From contig JAJEKV010000003.1 in assembly GCA_021234155.1 (NCBI GenBank), forward strand, positions 30,611,166 through 30,675,165: a stretch of DNA of 64,000 nucleotides, read 5' to 3'. This document shows, piece by piece, positions 44,971 to 57,000 of this stretch. The position numbers and the translations under genes are program-made. The notes beneath the pieces are model-generated. The model saw only the letters and a program-made list of their open reading frames with translations. It did not search any database and was not told where the DNA came from. Numbering within the stretch: position 1 is the first letter of the stretch; every line of letters begins with the position of its first letter. This DNA comes from Isoetes taiwanensis (taxonomy: Eukaryota; Streptophyta; Lycopodiopsida; Isoetales; Isoetaceae).

Positions 44971-47900
44971 TCTTGATAGACTCAGGAAGTAGCCATAACT
45001 TTGCATCACCCAGAATGGTTCAAATGTTGAAGTTGAAGCCGCTAAAGTCAAAGCCAAGACCCGTTGTCTTAGCAAGTGGTGCAGTGAGGCAGACGGTGGG
45101 CAAAAGAATCAACTTCGACATCGACTTGCCAGGGATTAATATCCAGATGGGGGCAGAAGTAATGGGCATTGGCAAGTATGACTTGATCATAGGAATGGAG
45201 TACCTTGGGCCAGCAGGGGCCATTATCGACTGTGGAAAGCGGAAGGTGACCTTCCCAACGCCTGACGGCAAGATCATCGAAATCACAGGTAAAGAAGTTG
45301 TCCCCATCATGCAGTGCATGTCTTCTAAGAGGCTGTTCAAGTGCATCAAGAGCGAGCAGGTGGCATACATCTTCAAGCTTGAGATTAGTGAGCCGGAATC
45401 GGAAGGAAGCAAAGAAGACAAGGTGCTCAGCAAGTTGCCGAAGCAAGTAGCTAAGCTGATCACGGAGTTCCATGATCTCTTTCCAGATGAGATCAAGCAG
45501 CTTCCTCCCTATAGGGGAGTTGAGTGCGAGATTGCACTCGAACCAGGAACAAAGCCAACGAGCAAGGCTCCATATAGAATGACAACGCAGGAATTGTCGG
45601 AGCTAAAGAAGCAGTTGCAGGAGCTGCTTGACCTAGGTTTTATTAGACCTAGTGTTTCGCCATTTGGAGCGCCCATTCTCTTCGTTAAGAAGAAGGATGG
45701 CAGTTTAAGGATGTGCATAGACTATAGGCAGTTGAACAAGCACACCATTAAGAACAAGTACGCGCTCCCCAGATCAGATGACTTGATGGATCAGCTCCAA
45801 GGTGCAAAGATCTTCTCCAAAATCGACTTAAGGTCAGGTTATCATCAGATCAGGATAAAGGAAGAAGATATCCATAAGACCGCCTTCAGAACGCGGTATG
45901 GGCACTATGAGTTCACGGTAATGCCCTTCGGCTTATCGAATGCCCCCGCAACGTTCATGAGGCTCATGAACGACATCTTCAGGGAGTTTTTAGACACCTT
46001 TGTGATTGTTTTCTTTGATGACATTTTGGTGTATAGCAGATCCCTTGAAGAGCACGTACAACACTTGAGAAGAGTGCTGGAGAAGTTGAAGAGGCACCAG
46101 TTGTACGCCAAGTTGTCGAAGTGCCACTTCGCAACAGGGAAGGTGGAGTATCTAGGACATGTGATCTCAGCAGAAGGCATCTCGACGGATCCTGCAAAGA
46201 TTGAAGCCGTCATTCAGTGGCCGGCGCCGAAGAATGTGCATGAAGTCAGAAGTTTCCTCGGCCTAGCAGGGTACTACAGGAAGTTCGTAAAGAACTTTGC
46301 CAAGATAGCAGCCCCGCTAACAGACTTGACGCGGGCGGAGAAAGTGAAAGATTGGGCAGAGCATTGGCACAAGAAAGCCCAAGCAGGGTTTGAATTGTTG
46401 AAGGAAGCTTTAACAACAGCCCCAGTCTTAACCCTGCCGGACCCAGTGAAAGATAAGCTTGTAGCGACTGACGCGAGTAAGATAGCTACAGGTGCAGTGC
46501 TTATGCAAGAAGAGCGCGTGGTAGCGTATGATTCCAGGAAGATGAACGACGCCGAAACACGCTACCCCACGCACGATCAGGAATTGCTTGCGGTTGTCAG
46601 GGCATTAAGAATTTGGAGGCACTACCTTTTGGGAAGGAAGTTCCAGTTGGATACAGACCACCAGAGCCTCCAATATGTATTCACGCAACCACACCTCAAC
46701 CTGAGGCAGAGAAGGTGGATGGAGTTCCTTGAAGAGTACGACTTTGATATAGTCTACAAGCCAGGGAAGCTCAATGTGGTAGCGGATGCGCTTTCAAGGC
46801 ATCCCCTGACAACTAGAGTGCATTGCAATGCAATTTCGACGATCTCCAGCGACTTTGGTAAGAAGATTGAAGAGTCCTTGCCAACGGACGTGGATTTCAA
46901 GGAAGTATGGGCAAGTCTCTCTAGGGAGGCTAGAACAGATAAGGAGCGGGAAGCCTTTAAGCATTTTAAGAAGGAAGGCAACCTGTTATACCATAAGAAC
47001 AAGTTGTGCGTACCCGAATCATCAGGTATAAGGAAATTGATCCTCCACGACACGCACAACAGCCCAATAGCTGGCCATGCGGGATTCATGAAAACATATT
47101 TCAAAGTACGCAGCAGCTATTATTGGCCAGGAATGAAGAAGCAGGTGGCTCGCTACATCAAGGAATGCCAGCTATGTCAGCAGACAAAGGCGGAGCAGCT
47201 TCGAATTCCAGGGTCATTGGAGCCATTAGCGGTGCCAAACGCTAAGTGGGAGATAATCAGCATGGATTTCATCACAGGACTCCCAAGAACAGCAAGAGGG
47301 AAGGATGCCTTGATGGTAGTGGTCGACAAGTTGTCGAAGATGGCACATTTTGTGCCTTGCAGGACCACAGATACAGCTATGGATACAGCAAAGCTCTTCA
47401 CCAAAGAGATCTTCAGGCTTCATGGCATGCCAAGGGAGATCATCTCCGGCAGGATCCGGTTCATGAGCCTTTTGGCAAGACCTCTTTTGCGACAATCCGA
47501 CGAAGCTATCCATGAGCACGCGGCATATCATCCTCGACGGATGGCCGCACGGAGCGGACCAACAGGATTTTAGAGGACATGCTACGAAACCACGCGGAAT
47601 AAGCAAAGTATGTGGGAAGAATTTATTCACTTGGTGGAGTTTGCATACAATAGCACCAAGCAGAATCATCCCAAATGTCGTTTATGATCAATTACGGCTA
47701 TCGCTGTTTAACTCGCACACTTGGCACAACCCCCGTCAAAAGTGGAAGTTTCGCAGCACAGATGTTGGCCGATATATGCGGCAGCTTGTGGAAGAAGTTC
47801 GAGGTTACCTGCTAGCAGCAAGAAGTCGTCAGAAGAGCATCGCCGACAAGCATCGAACAGTAAGAGAGTTCAAAGTTGGAGATGATGTTTGGCTCAAGAT

Positions 47901-48351
47901 CAAGGTGAAGCAGGCGAAGCTCAGGATAGGGAATTGCAAGAAGCTTGCTCCAAGGTGGGCTGGACCTTTCAGAATAGTCAAGAGAGTAGGTAATCAATCC
48001 TACAAGCTAGACTTGCCAGCACACCTAAAGATTCATAAGGTCTTCCACGTGAGTTTGTTGAAGAAGCATACTCCAAATCCAGACGAAGTCTTGGATTCTC
48101 CAACGTTGTTGGAAATGACGGAGGAGCAGCTGGAAATAGTTCCAGAATTGATTCTTGATAAAGCTTTCAAGAAAACGAGGAGATCAGAATTCCTCCAGTA
48201 TTTGGTCAAGTGGAAACACTTACCAGTGGAAGACGCGACGTGGGTACTTAAGAAAGATTTAGTAAAGCAGTATCCACAGTTTATGGAGCAATGGGACGGC
48301 AAGGTCATCTCCGAAGAAATCGGCTCAGGCATGTCGATTTGTGTAGGTTAA
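44945..48351 (+). pseudogene. pol: outer gypsy Pol with C-terminal chromodomain, nearly intact
   Basis: Open from ~44945 to 47573 (866 codons from 44973). Aspartic protease DSGSSHNF is at residues 3-10. RT spans about 215-400 with FFDD at 347-350 in the YxDD position. RNase H spans about 495-610 (TDAS, TDHQSL, DALSR). The integrase HHCC finger ends in CQLC (732-735), then SMDFITG carries the first catalytic Asp. Near 47450 several small indels destroy the second catalytic region (expected D-x-G/D-x-x-F reads SGRIRF). Open frame 47512-48351 restores pol from about 47700: GPF motif APRWAGPFRI, then a chromodomain-like end QYLVKWKHLPVEDATW (residues ~229-244). This places it in the chromoviruses. 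Confidence 0.93.
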
Positions 48352-49201
48352 TTCTTGTGCAATTAAGATTAACCTACGCATGCAACCTATGCTTAGTATG
48401 GGTCGCATGCGTTGTTACCGATGATGGGACCACTACGGTGATCTCTAGGGCGTGGTGTAATGTCAATGTAGGCATGACGCGCTTTCCGCGATGAAAGTGG
48501 AAGGTAGATTAGAAAGTCTCTACGTCCCATCGAAGTAGACGACCTCGAGAGAAAGGAGGTCATGAAGGAATGCACTGATAGGAAAAGCACCTCTAGCCCC
48601 ATATATACTTTGATAGGAGGAATCAGGCCTTCACGCCCCATATACGGGAAGGACCTATCCTCCACGCTGGGCAACTAGGGTGTAGGCATGAGCGGCATAT
48701 AGGCATATAGGCGCTGTCTCCACGGCCATAATGGAAGATTCACCCTCTTCCTACGCCGGGAGATTAGCCATGCATCCATGTAGATAGGTGGGGTGGTCAC
48801 CATATAACCAAAATTTTATTAATAATTAAGTGGTACTAACGTAGTGTCGACCTGCAGGCCAATAGAGCGCTCCGGAGGGCAAGGAGGTCGAACTACGAAG
48901 ACTTGCAACACAAATTTTGTTTGAATGTGTTGCAAGGAATGAAGAAACCTGGGACGTTAATTTTAATTTTGATAAACTTAATTGTCATGTTAAGTGAATT
49001 ATTGGGTAACCTGTTTTAAGGATGTTATGAAGTGATAAGTTATTTCATAATATAACGTTGGATAATGTCCTAAAAATATTACCTTAAGGTAATCTTAATA
49101 AATGTGTAGGGATCATGGTAGTTATCGTATGTATCAGGTTGATTGCAGGTTAGGTTGATCCCAAGGTGGGGAGACCCACGATGCTGCGGACAGCATCAAT
49201 T
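48352..49201 (+). other. outer gypsy 3' untranslated region
   Basis: About 850 bp, aligned with the inner element's 38601-39790. No ORF. It ends in the PPT. Confidence 0.7.
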
Positions 49202-49215
49202 CAAGGTGGGGAGAA
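49202..49215 (+). promoter_or_regulatory. outer gypsy polypurine tract
   Basis: CAAGGTGGGGAGAA directly before LTR D. Confidence 0.88.
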
Positions 49216-50863
49216 TGTGACGTTCCAAAGACGAAGATCGCCCCGGGACGATACCGCATCTTTGCCACGCCGCACACGCCACTCCGGCTGACGTGTACGC
49301 TAGCGTGTAGCCAGGTGGTAGCCCTAGGGGGCAACTCGCCAGAAATATGTGCAACTATTAATGTGCACATTTTCCAATGTACACATTAATGTGGGCACAC
49401 ATTTCCAAGTGGACACTTCATGCCAAGTGGGCCACACCCATAGGTGCAATTAATGTGCACATTTTCCAATGTACACATTAATGTGGGCACACATTTCCAT
49501 GTGTGCACATTTGGCCACCTAGCCCTTAAAGGCAAGTGGGCCCATTTCCAATTATCCCACATGCCAAAAGAGGATAATTGGAAACCCTAACCAACCCCCT
49601 TGTCTATATAGGGTGGGAAACCCTAACTTGCCCAATTTTCGATTTTAGGGTTTTAGAACTGTTTTGGCTGCCTCAACAGACCCAAAAACCGCCTCCCGAA
49701 CGCGCACGGAAGAATTGCATCCTTAGTTTTCCTTGATTCGAAAGCGCCTCGGCCAGGATGGTCGAGCTCAGGTCGAGGAGCCCCTCAAGGATCAGGTATT
49801 TGGCCAATTAGATAGTCTAAACCCTATTTTAGTCATTGAATCAATGGGTTTAGCCTATTAGATTGCCCATAGTAAAGAGATTCTAACTAAAGAACCTAGC
49901 TCTATGTTGTAGATTAGATCTAGTTCTTTAGTTCTCTCAGGAAGTATATGGATGATGTATCTCTATGCACTCCTTGTATTGGGAAGGGGGTAGAGACCTA
50001 AAGCTTTGTAGTTGATGCTCCTAGAGTAGCCTCTCTAGCACAATCGTAGATCGGCACTGTGCACAAGAGCCACAGGGATGTGGGTGAAGGGGCCGACCTG
50101 GCTAAGAAGGAGGTTCATGTCCCGACTCTTGAGCGGTTCCTCCGGTGTGTAAGGCCTCACCGGGAACCATTGTGACTAGGTCCAATGGCTTGCCACCGCG
50201 TCTTGGGCAAGGCATGGGCTCGACACCCGTGAAGTGGTGTTCACTTTCCGGTGGGTTCGCTTGAATACGGGCGGTGGCCCTCTAGTCACCTTGAGTCAGA
50301 TGTAGATCTCTGGAGGGAGTGATCCCTACCTGCCCCATCGGAACTGGGAAGATGAGCCCGGGAGTAGCCCTTTTGGCTATGCATCCGGGCGGGCTACGGT
50401 CGGGTCCCGACACTTTTCGCACCACCGCAAAGTGTGCAATGTGAGGGGCTTAATGGAGTGGATAACCTAAGCCATGTTCATATGCCAGCCAAATCCATTG
50501 CCATGAATTGCATGCGCAATGAACTCTGGAGACCCAAGCCGTCAGTTATCCCTTTGAGTCTGAGCCTTGGGTAGGATTCCCTATGTGATGTGCTGATCTT
50601 TGTCTATGCAGATATGTGGAGGACCATCCTTCGTGATGGTCATATGATGTTGAAGTATGTGCTACTGACATGTATGTTTACGCTTCCGCAGCTAGGTAGG
50701 CCCTGAGGGAGACGGGGTGCAATGACCCTTCCACTCTTCCCACTGGAACCCGTCACGGTTGCAGTGTCATGTGGAGGGCCCTGTATTAGCATGGAGCTGG
50801 TATGGGGGATGAACTCCTGTTTGTATACGGTGAGTGCACCGTATACGAGTAGGGGACGTCACA
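49216..50863 (+). repeat. gypsy LTR D (outer 3' LTR)
   Basis: 1648 bp; shares LTR A variants. TATA CTATATAG present. The 5' 60 bp differ oddly from LTR A (CAAAGACGAAGATC for CAGCACAGTATAC), resembling LTR B at this spot. Followed by ATTTA. Confidence 0.92.
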
Positions 50864-51140
50864 ATTTATTTATTTATTTGGTCTTGCTCAGTTAGGGCCT
50901 TGAGAGGCCATGGAGCACTAAAAAACCAGCAAAGTACATCATATTTTTAATATCAAAGTACGATGACTATCTACCGCCTTCAGATATAAGAATTGCATTG
51001 AAGGGACAGAAGATTTGGCTAGATTTAGATCTAACACCAATGCAATTAGAAATAAGGAAAAAAGAGTGGGCAAAGGCTAAAGAAGCAAGGGATTCTGGTT
51101 TTGTAGTCTATTTGGATCAGAGTGGCAAGGCAATTGTCAC

Positions 51141-51164
51141 AAAAAAAAAAAAAAAAAAAAAAAA
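51141..51164 (+). repeat. A24 homopolymer inside the LINE
   Basis: 24 consecutive A at the ORF1-ORF2 junction, read as poly-Lys in the ORF1 frame. Confidence 0.95.
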
Positions 51165-51185
51165 CGAAGCTAGGGAATTGGGGCC

Positions 51186-51951
51186 TTGAGCATGAGCATG
51201 TGGAATGCTCGTGGATTGAGCCAAGATGCAACAATTGAGACATGGAAGCAACAAGATATCTTGCTTTTTGTTGAGACATGGGAGCATCAATCTCGTCCTT
51301 TGCCAGACATACCAGAATATATTTTGATTGGTCATTCGTGGAATGAGAAAAGGGAAGGACCTGGGTGTGGATATGGAGGCATAGCTATTTATTGTAAAAC
51401 GCAAGTTGAGCATGCTTTCCAGATAATAAAAGAAGATAAGAATAAGCAATATTTGTGGCGTAAAATCAAGACCACAAATGTGGATCTTTTTGTAGCAGTC
51501 GATCATGGGTGATTTCAATGCTCGTACGGGCTGCCAACAAGCGAGAACATTTGTAGATCTCATGGATGCATACTTAGATGAGCAAGACGAACTGTTCTTG
51601 AGATGCTCAAATACAATGGGAGATTTTTTGTTGGAGATGGGCACAATCTATGGCTTGAAAATTGTAAATGGCATTGATAAGTTTCCAAAATCCGGAAGCT
51701 TTACTTGTTTCAATCATACAGGATCAAGTACAGTAGATCACTTCATGGCAAGTGATCTAGAATTGGTGCAAGCATGCTTTATAGGGAGGAAGTTACCAGA
51801 GTCGGACCACTCCCCTTTGCATGTGGAGCTCAAATCAGCCGCACATCCTGATATAAAGCACTCTCCCTTTCATCCAAAATTGGGAATCAATTATAAGCAA
51901 TGCTTGGCATACAAAAAACTCGATGAGGATCTAATTGCTTCTACTACTTAG
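51186..51951 (+). pseudogene. LINE ORF2 endonuclease domain
   Basis: Begins WNARGLSQDATIETW, then a YGGIAIYCK strand to 51512. The frame then changes at 51505, where GDFNART is read, and ends with SDHSPLHVEL (~51800). GDFNAR and SDH are catalytic motifs of the exonuclease-endonuclease-phosphatase fold. The segment normally between LFVAV and GDFNA is missing, so a small deletion accompanies the frame change. Confidence 0.85.
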
Positions 51952-52069
51952 ACATGAAATATAGTTGAGGATGCAGAAAAATGTATCAATTTGATCTTCT
52001 ATGGTGCAAAAGATATTTTTGGTCTCACCAAAAAGCTAGTGCAAGGGCGGCCCTGCAATTCATGGTGGG

Positions 52070-53376
52070 ATGCTAAGTGTAGAGAAGTTAAGAGCCAGAC
52101 TGCCACATAACTGCATCAGGAAACCCAATTGGTATAAGAGACTTCTAAGAAGCAAAAAGCAAGCATTTTTAGGAGCAAGGCAATCTGATTTGAAAGAGAA
52201 AATAAAGCAAGATCCAAAAATGTTTTGGAACAAATCAAGCAAAAACTCAGGGCAGCCACATTTAGAGATAGGCACTTTGCTAAAGTTGGTGCAAGATATT
52301 TATGAGGTGGGCAATCCAGAAGGCATGCCAATCTTGGCCATTGATGAAGATCTTTTCACTGAAATAGAGGTACGAGATATGCTATCAGGGATGGAAAATA
52401 ACAAAGCACATAATCTGGATGGTCATTGAGCTTTTTAAATGGGGAGGAGACAAAATGCTTTCTATGCTTACAGATTTGCTAAATAAGAGTATCAGACAAG
52501 GCCTACGTACCATATAGTTGGAAGTTAAATAGAGTACACCCAATTCATAAATCAGGGGACAAGAATGTAATACAAAATTACAGAACCATCCTAATAGGTA
52601 GCACTTTCGTCAAAATTTTGGGAAGCTTGCTGGAATACAAGTTGAGCACCTGGGCAGAAGAGAATGGCAAGCGCTCCAATTTTCAAGCGGGCTTTCGGAA
52701 AGATTTTAATATGTTAGATTATGCATTAACACTTCATGTGTTAGTAGAGAAAGCAAAGGCACCATCTGCAGCATTGTATATTGCATTTATATATTTTGCA
52801 AAAGCATTTGACACAGTGCAGAGGAAGGAGTTAGGTGACAGAATGGAGCAGCTCGGTGTTCCAGAAAACATAAGAGGAGCTATCTCACAATTGTATGCAA
52901 AGGTATTAATCAGATTATCTCGGGAAGTAAATCCTGTGATAAGGAACACTATATAGGGGTGCGCCAAGGATGTCCTTTATCTCCTACATTATTCGGCCTC
53001 TTTATTGACGAGCTTAAAGAATTGCTACATGCATGCTTTTTGGCAGGGACTCAGCTTGGAGCTTACATAGTACAGTTATTAATGTATACTGATGATGTCG
53101 TGCCTATTGGCATCCAAGAAACATGTGCTATAAGAGCATTTGCATAATTTAGCGGTGTTTTGTGCAGCAAGGCAAATGAAAGTAAATGTTGCAAAATCCA
53201 AAGTTATGGTGTTCGGGACAAGGGAGAGACCAAAGTTCATGTATCTAGAGCAGGAAATTGAAATATTGGAGAGTTTTAGGTACATGGGGATAGATTTCTC
53301 CTCAAATACAACTGGAAGGACTGTGTCAAAAGGTGACCCACAGGGGGAAAATGGCGTTCTATGGTATGCTTTCTAA
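52070..53376 (+). pseudogene. LINE ORF2 reverse transcriptase domain
   Basis: Pieces in three frames: 52070-52429 (linker), 52618-52956 (QAGFRKDFNMLDYALTLHVL and YFAKAFDTVQ, with the first catalytic Asp kept), 52959-53147 (RQGCPLSPTLFGLFIDEL and MYTDDV, YxDD-type box with both Asp kept) and 53140-53376 (KVNVAKSKVMVFG). Typical non-LTR RT order. Confidence 0.88.
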
Positions 53377-53419
53377 ATGCTCTAAAATTTCTCTGCATGA
53401 TTGAGGGCTTAGAAAGCTT

Positions 53420-54016
53420 TTGTTTAAGACATTGGTTCAAACTGTGCTATTGTATGGGGTTCCTATATGGGGACCTAGCATCTCTGTCAAGTTATGGAAT
53501 CAAATAAAAACAATTCAGAAGCTATTTTTGAGAAATGTGCTTGGCATAAAAACTCAGATACCATATGCAATTATGCTTGCAGAGGCAGGTATATTTCCAT
53601 TAGAATTTAAAGCATTATTTCAGACTGTAAATTCCATTAATAGGATTAGAGATCAATCACCAGAACGCTTATCCCATCAAGCAATGATGGTTTTAGAGCA
53701 GCAAGGTTGGATGCATGATTTCAAAACTTGGGTAGGAAAATGGGGTCTGAATGATGAAAATTGGCCTGAATGTAAGACAGATGCAAGAGCATTATTAGAA
53801 AGACTTACAATTGAACACTTATGGCAGCACCAAAGTAGTAGAATGCTTCATCACAGAACTCAGATAAATCGCATGGGCGAGTATAAGAGCCAAGAGTATT
53901 TGTGGTCAGAAATGCCGACGCATCTAAAGCATGTCATAGCTCGTTATAGAACGAGCTCGCATAAATTGGGAGTTGAGACAACAGATGGTCAAATACTCCA
54001 CTTGAAGACAGGGTAA
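53420..54016 (+). pseudogene. LINE ORF2 C-terminal region
   Basis: 198 open codons following the RT thumb: contains TVLLYGVPIWG, a motif usual just after LINE RT, then an unassigned helical region. No CCHC finger seen. Confidence 0.75.
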
Positions 54017-57000
54017 CACAGAAGAGAGAAATTAACCATTCCATCTAATCAAAGAAGTGTTAGCTGAAGCACAAACTATTTAGGGACTAATCGGTCTCTT
54101 GGCTGGAGCCATTGTCATGAAAGGCTTCCATTCTTCAAGTCTGGTCACAACAGCTAGGGCTCCTCCTTCCTCCAATCTCCCCAAATTGATTTGGAGCAGA
54201 ATTGCAGGCTAGGGCCCCAATTTGCCCCTTCCAAACTTGGCAAGTCCCCTTTGGCAAATCAATTTGGGCCAGGTGGCATTGCCCTACTGATTGACTTTAA
54301 CTAATTAAATTAGCCTAATTAGGTTAATTATTCCCTAATATTTTAGCATATCTACAGAAAACCCTTTTAGGTTAGCCCAAGTTATCCCCCATTGACCCCT
54401 AAGGCTCTAATCCTCCTCCTGTATTATAATGTTATCCGATATGTCGTAGATCACGTCCTAGATCGGGCGGCCCACATTAACTCTTTGAATAGACGGTCCT
54501 GATCACTCCAAAAAGAAAGGGCAAAAAAGTGCTGATCTTTCAATGGGTCATGAATCACAATGGCTCTATATTCTGTTTAGATTTCTTTAGGGCTTTGACG
54601 CAGGCCTCCGGAACCGTTCCAACGTCTAGATCAAGGCGACCTACTCGGATTTGATCCAATGAAGGAGGCACATCTGTTTCCTTTTCCCAATCTCTGTTCT
54701 TAATTTTTTTTTTGGCTTAGGCATGGCAATCCCTCTCCTAGCTTTTGGACGTTATGCATATGGTGCTTTACTCTATATATTTTTTATCGCCAAGATGGCT
54801 GCTTCCGTGAATGGTATCAGACTATAAGCTCGATCACAGAGCTTTGATGGAGCTTACAGGTCTGGCCAAAAAGGTGTCTGGCACTATGATTATGAAGCTA
54901 GTTCTAAGCCTGTGTAAATTGTGAGGTCGAACTCACCATGTTATGGAGCAACTAGAAGCAGTGGATGTTGAAGAACTTGAAGAAGGTCCAGGAAGTAGTG
55001 GATAGCCTCTTCCACGAGATTTATTCCCAGTTGGCATCATGACAGATTTTATATTGACCTTAAATAAGGTTTTATGTGTTTTCACATAATTTGGATGTTG
55101 AACCATGGCAAGAATGTGGCTTAAGGTAGCTAATCTATATTGGATTAGTATTCTACTTATTCTTCTACTATTTTTTTTTTTAGCACGCCAGCCTAACCAA
55201 GCCTACAACCTTCTTGCAATTCTAGCCTATCCAAGCACCTCCACTTCATCAAAATCTGATGTGACAATAGCTATCACCGTTCGATCTTGATTTTGTAAGA
55301 ATCTATGGCCATAACTAGCAAAAAGCACACCAGAAGGCTTTGGCAAGGTCAAAGTTGTTAGGGATTTAAGATTAGTATCATTAAACTAGGCTTAGGTTTT
55401 TGCAAGGCCAAGTTTGCCTTCAGGAAGTGATTCCATTTTGTGAATCGGATTTCTTTAATTGTAAAGAAATGTGTTTTGAATCATATGCCATAGGAGTTCC
55501 AAGCAACAATCAATGAAAAGAAGTCAAAGTTTATTTTGAATGGCCAAATAGTGGGATGTTTTTTGTGTTCTATATATATCTATATATGTGAATAAAAGTT
55601 CATGAATGCAACATCATCCTTTTAGAAAGAATATGGACAAGAGTAAATATGCTTTCCATCATTAGGCTATAGCAATTCAAGTTGAGTATAACCTATTATA
55701 TGAAGATATGGTTCTGTACGGAGGAACTATAGATTTCATAATGCAATTATAAGTTCTGATTAGTCATCTTATATATATCTTCTTGATGGTTTGTGGTTTC
55801 TATCCTCATATTATGCATACATTCTTTATTCAGCTTTGGATTGGAGTTAATAACAGAATTTGGATAATGTTGTCAAATATACCCTGAAAACGATATCGCT
55901 TGCACTATCTACAAGTGAAAACGGAAAATTGTTCAAGATAAATATTTTTCCCCTTTTTCTTCAATGTTTGCAGCATTTGAATAACTTCATTCCAGCAAAA
56001 TAGAAAACGAACACTCAGGTGGTAAATGTTGCTAGCAGAATATCATTCCAGTACAGTTCAAACTTATTTGTCAGAAAGTGCATATAATATTTTTCTATAT
56101 GAACCGTCTTTTATTTGCAAGTAGTCAATATACTGCACCCACATTTTTCACAAGCTACTTTTGTGGTTCACTCGCTGTGGATGACAGATGAACAAACGCA
56201 ATAGAATGTTTGACGTTTTCATAAGCATAAGCTGGGTCAAATTCAATCTTAATAAGGCATCCAGGATAAAGTGGAAATGACTAAATAATGCAAATACTAC
56301 ATCAAATTCTCATCTCGCTAAGGCAGAAATCTTCATCTTGAGCTCTGATCTTGATCTTTGTAGAAATCTTGTTTTGGATCTTGATCTTTGTAGAAATCTT
56401 CATCTTGAGCTCTAATTTTATCCATGATGGGCCTTTAAAATTCTGTCATCATTTTGTAAGGAATAGAAGCATCTGAATGGAGATGGCATCCGCGATTGAA
56501 AGAAAGAATGAATCTACTCAGCTAAGGTGATTTCTTGCCTAGTTAATGCAAGTCGGAATGAAAACAATCAAAAACTTCCTTTAGTCTCGGTGCAATGTCT
56601 TCACGAGTTTGCTAAAGCAAAGAATACTGCCACTCCACGGCTCTTCACAACCTGCAACAAATGTTCCAATCTTCAGTTGATTTAGAACATAGCATATGGA
56701 AAAGATTATTTAGTGTAGACACAAAACGAAGCACAAAGAAATCTAACCTGCACTGCGTGCCGTTGAAGACCCTGCTAATGGAATGCTCCTTGCAGTAAAC
56801 CAGGCAATAAACCACATCTCCAACCTATATCTGGCCAATTACTGCAATCTGCGCCATAGCTAGAAGGCTTTGATGTGTATATATTCACTTGGCTCGCTCG
56901 CGTCTAATATTTATGCAGCCAGATCAGTGGAACTTCTCATGCATGCATCTGGAAAAGCAAAAAACACAGTTCAGATGACTTCCTAATTAACTTACGTAAT

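Larger units (their letters stand above)
26041..50863 (+). mobile_element. outer Ty3/gypsy chromovirus (gypsy-outer), carrying a nested relative
   Basis: LTR A (26041-27696) and LTR D (49216-50863) share private variants, such as CACTCCGGCTGACG and GCAACTCGCCAGAAATATG, that the other LTRs lack. They are flanked by ATTTA (26036-26040 and 50864-50868). The element therefore spans 24.8 kb, of which 11,480 bp plus a 5-bp duplication belong to the nested inner element, leaving about 13.3 kb. It has PBS, a long leader with palindromes and extra ORFs, gag, pol with a C-terminal chromodomain, a 3' UTR and a PPT. Confidence 0.92.
50940..54016 (+). mobile_element. decayed LINE (non-LTR retrotransposon)
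   Basis: An ORF1-like tail (IWLDLDLTPMQLEIRKKEWA, ~51010-51070) runs into an A24 tract, then ORF2 with AP endonuclease, RT and a C-terminal region. Endonuclease and RT motifs are in the usual LINE order. Multiple frame changes make it inactive. The gypsy element inserted at its left edge, so the LINE may be 5'-truncated. The 3' end and any poly-A tail were not identified. Confidence 0.85.

Noticed and set aside
45020-45496. 158-codon minus-strand frame inside pol
   Set aside because: Exactly opposite the protease-RT coding frame of the outer gypsy element; antisense shadow.
26041-50863. Four LTRs read as a tandem array or three separate elements
   Set aside because: Shared variants pair A-D and B-C, and each pair has its own 5-bp duplication, so nesting explains all four.
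55105-55290. 61-codon hydrophobic frame resembling a small membrane protein
   Set aside because: No supporting context, and the hydrophobicity comes from a T-rich tract.
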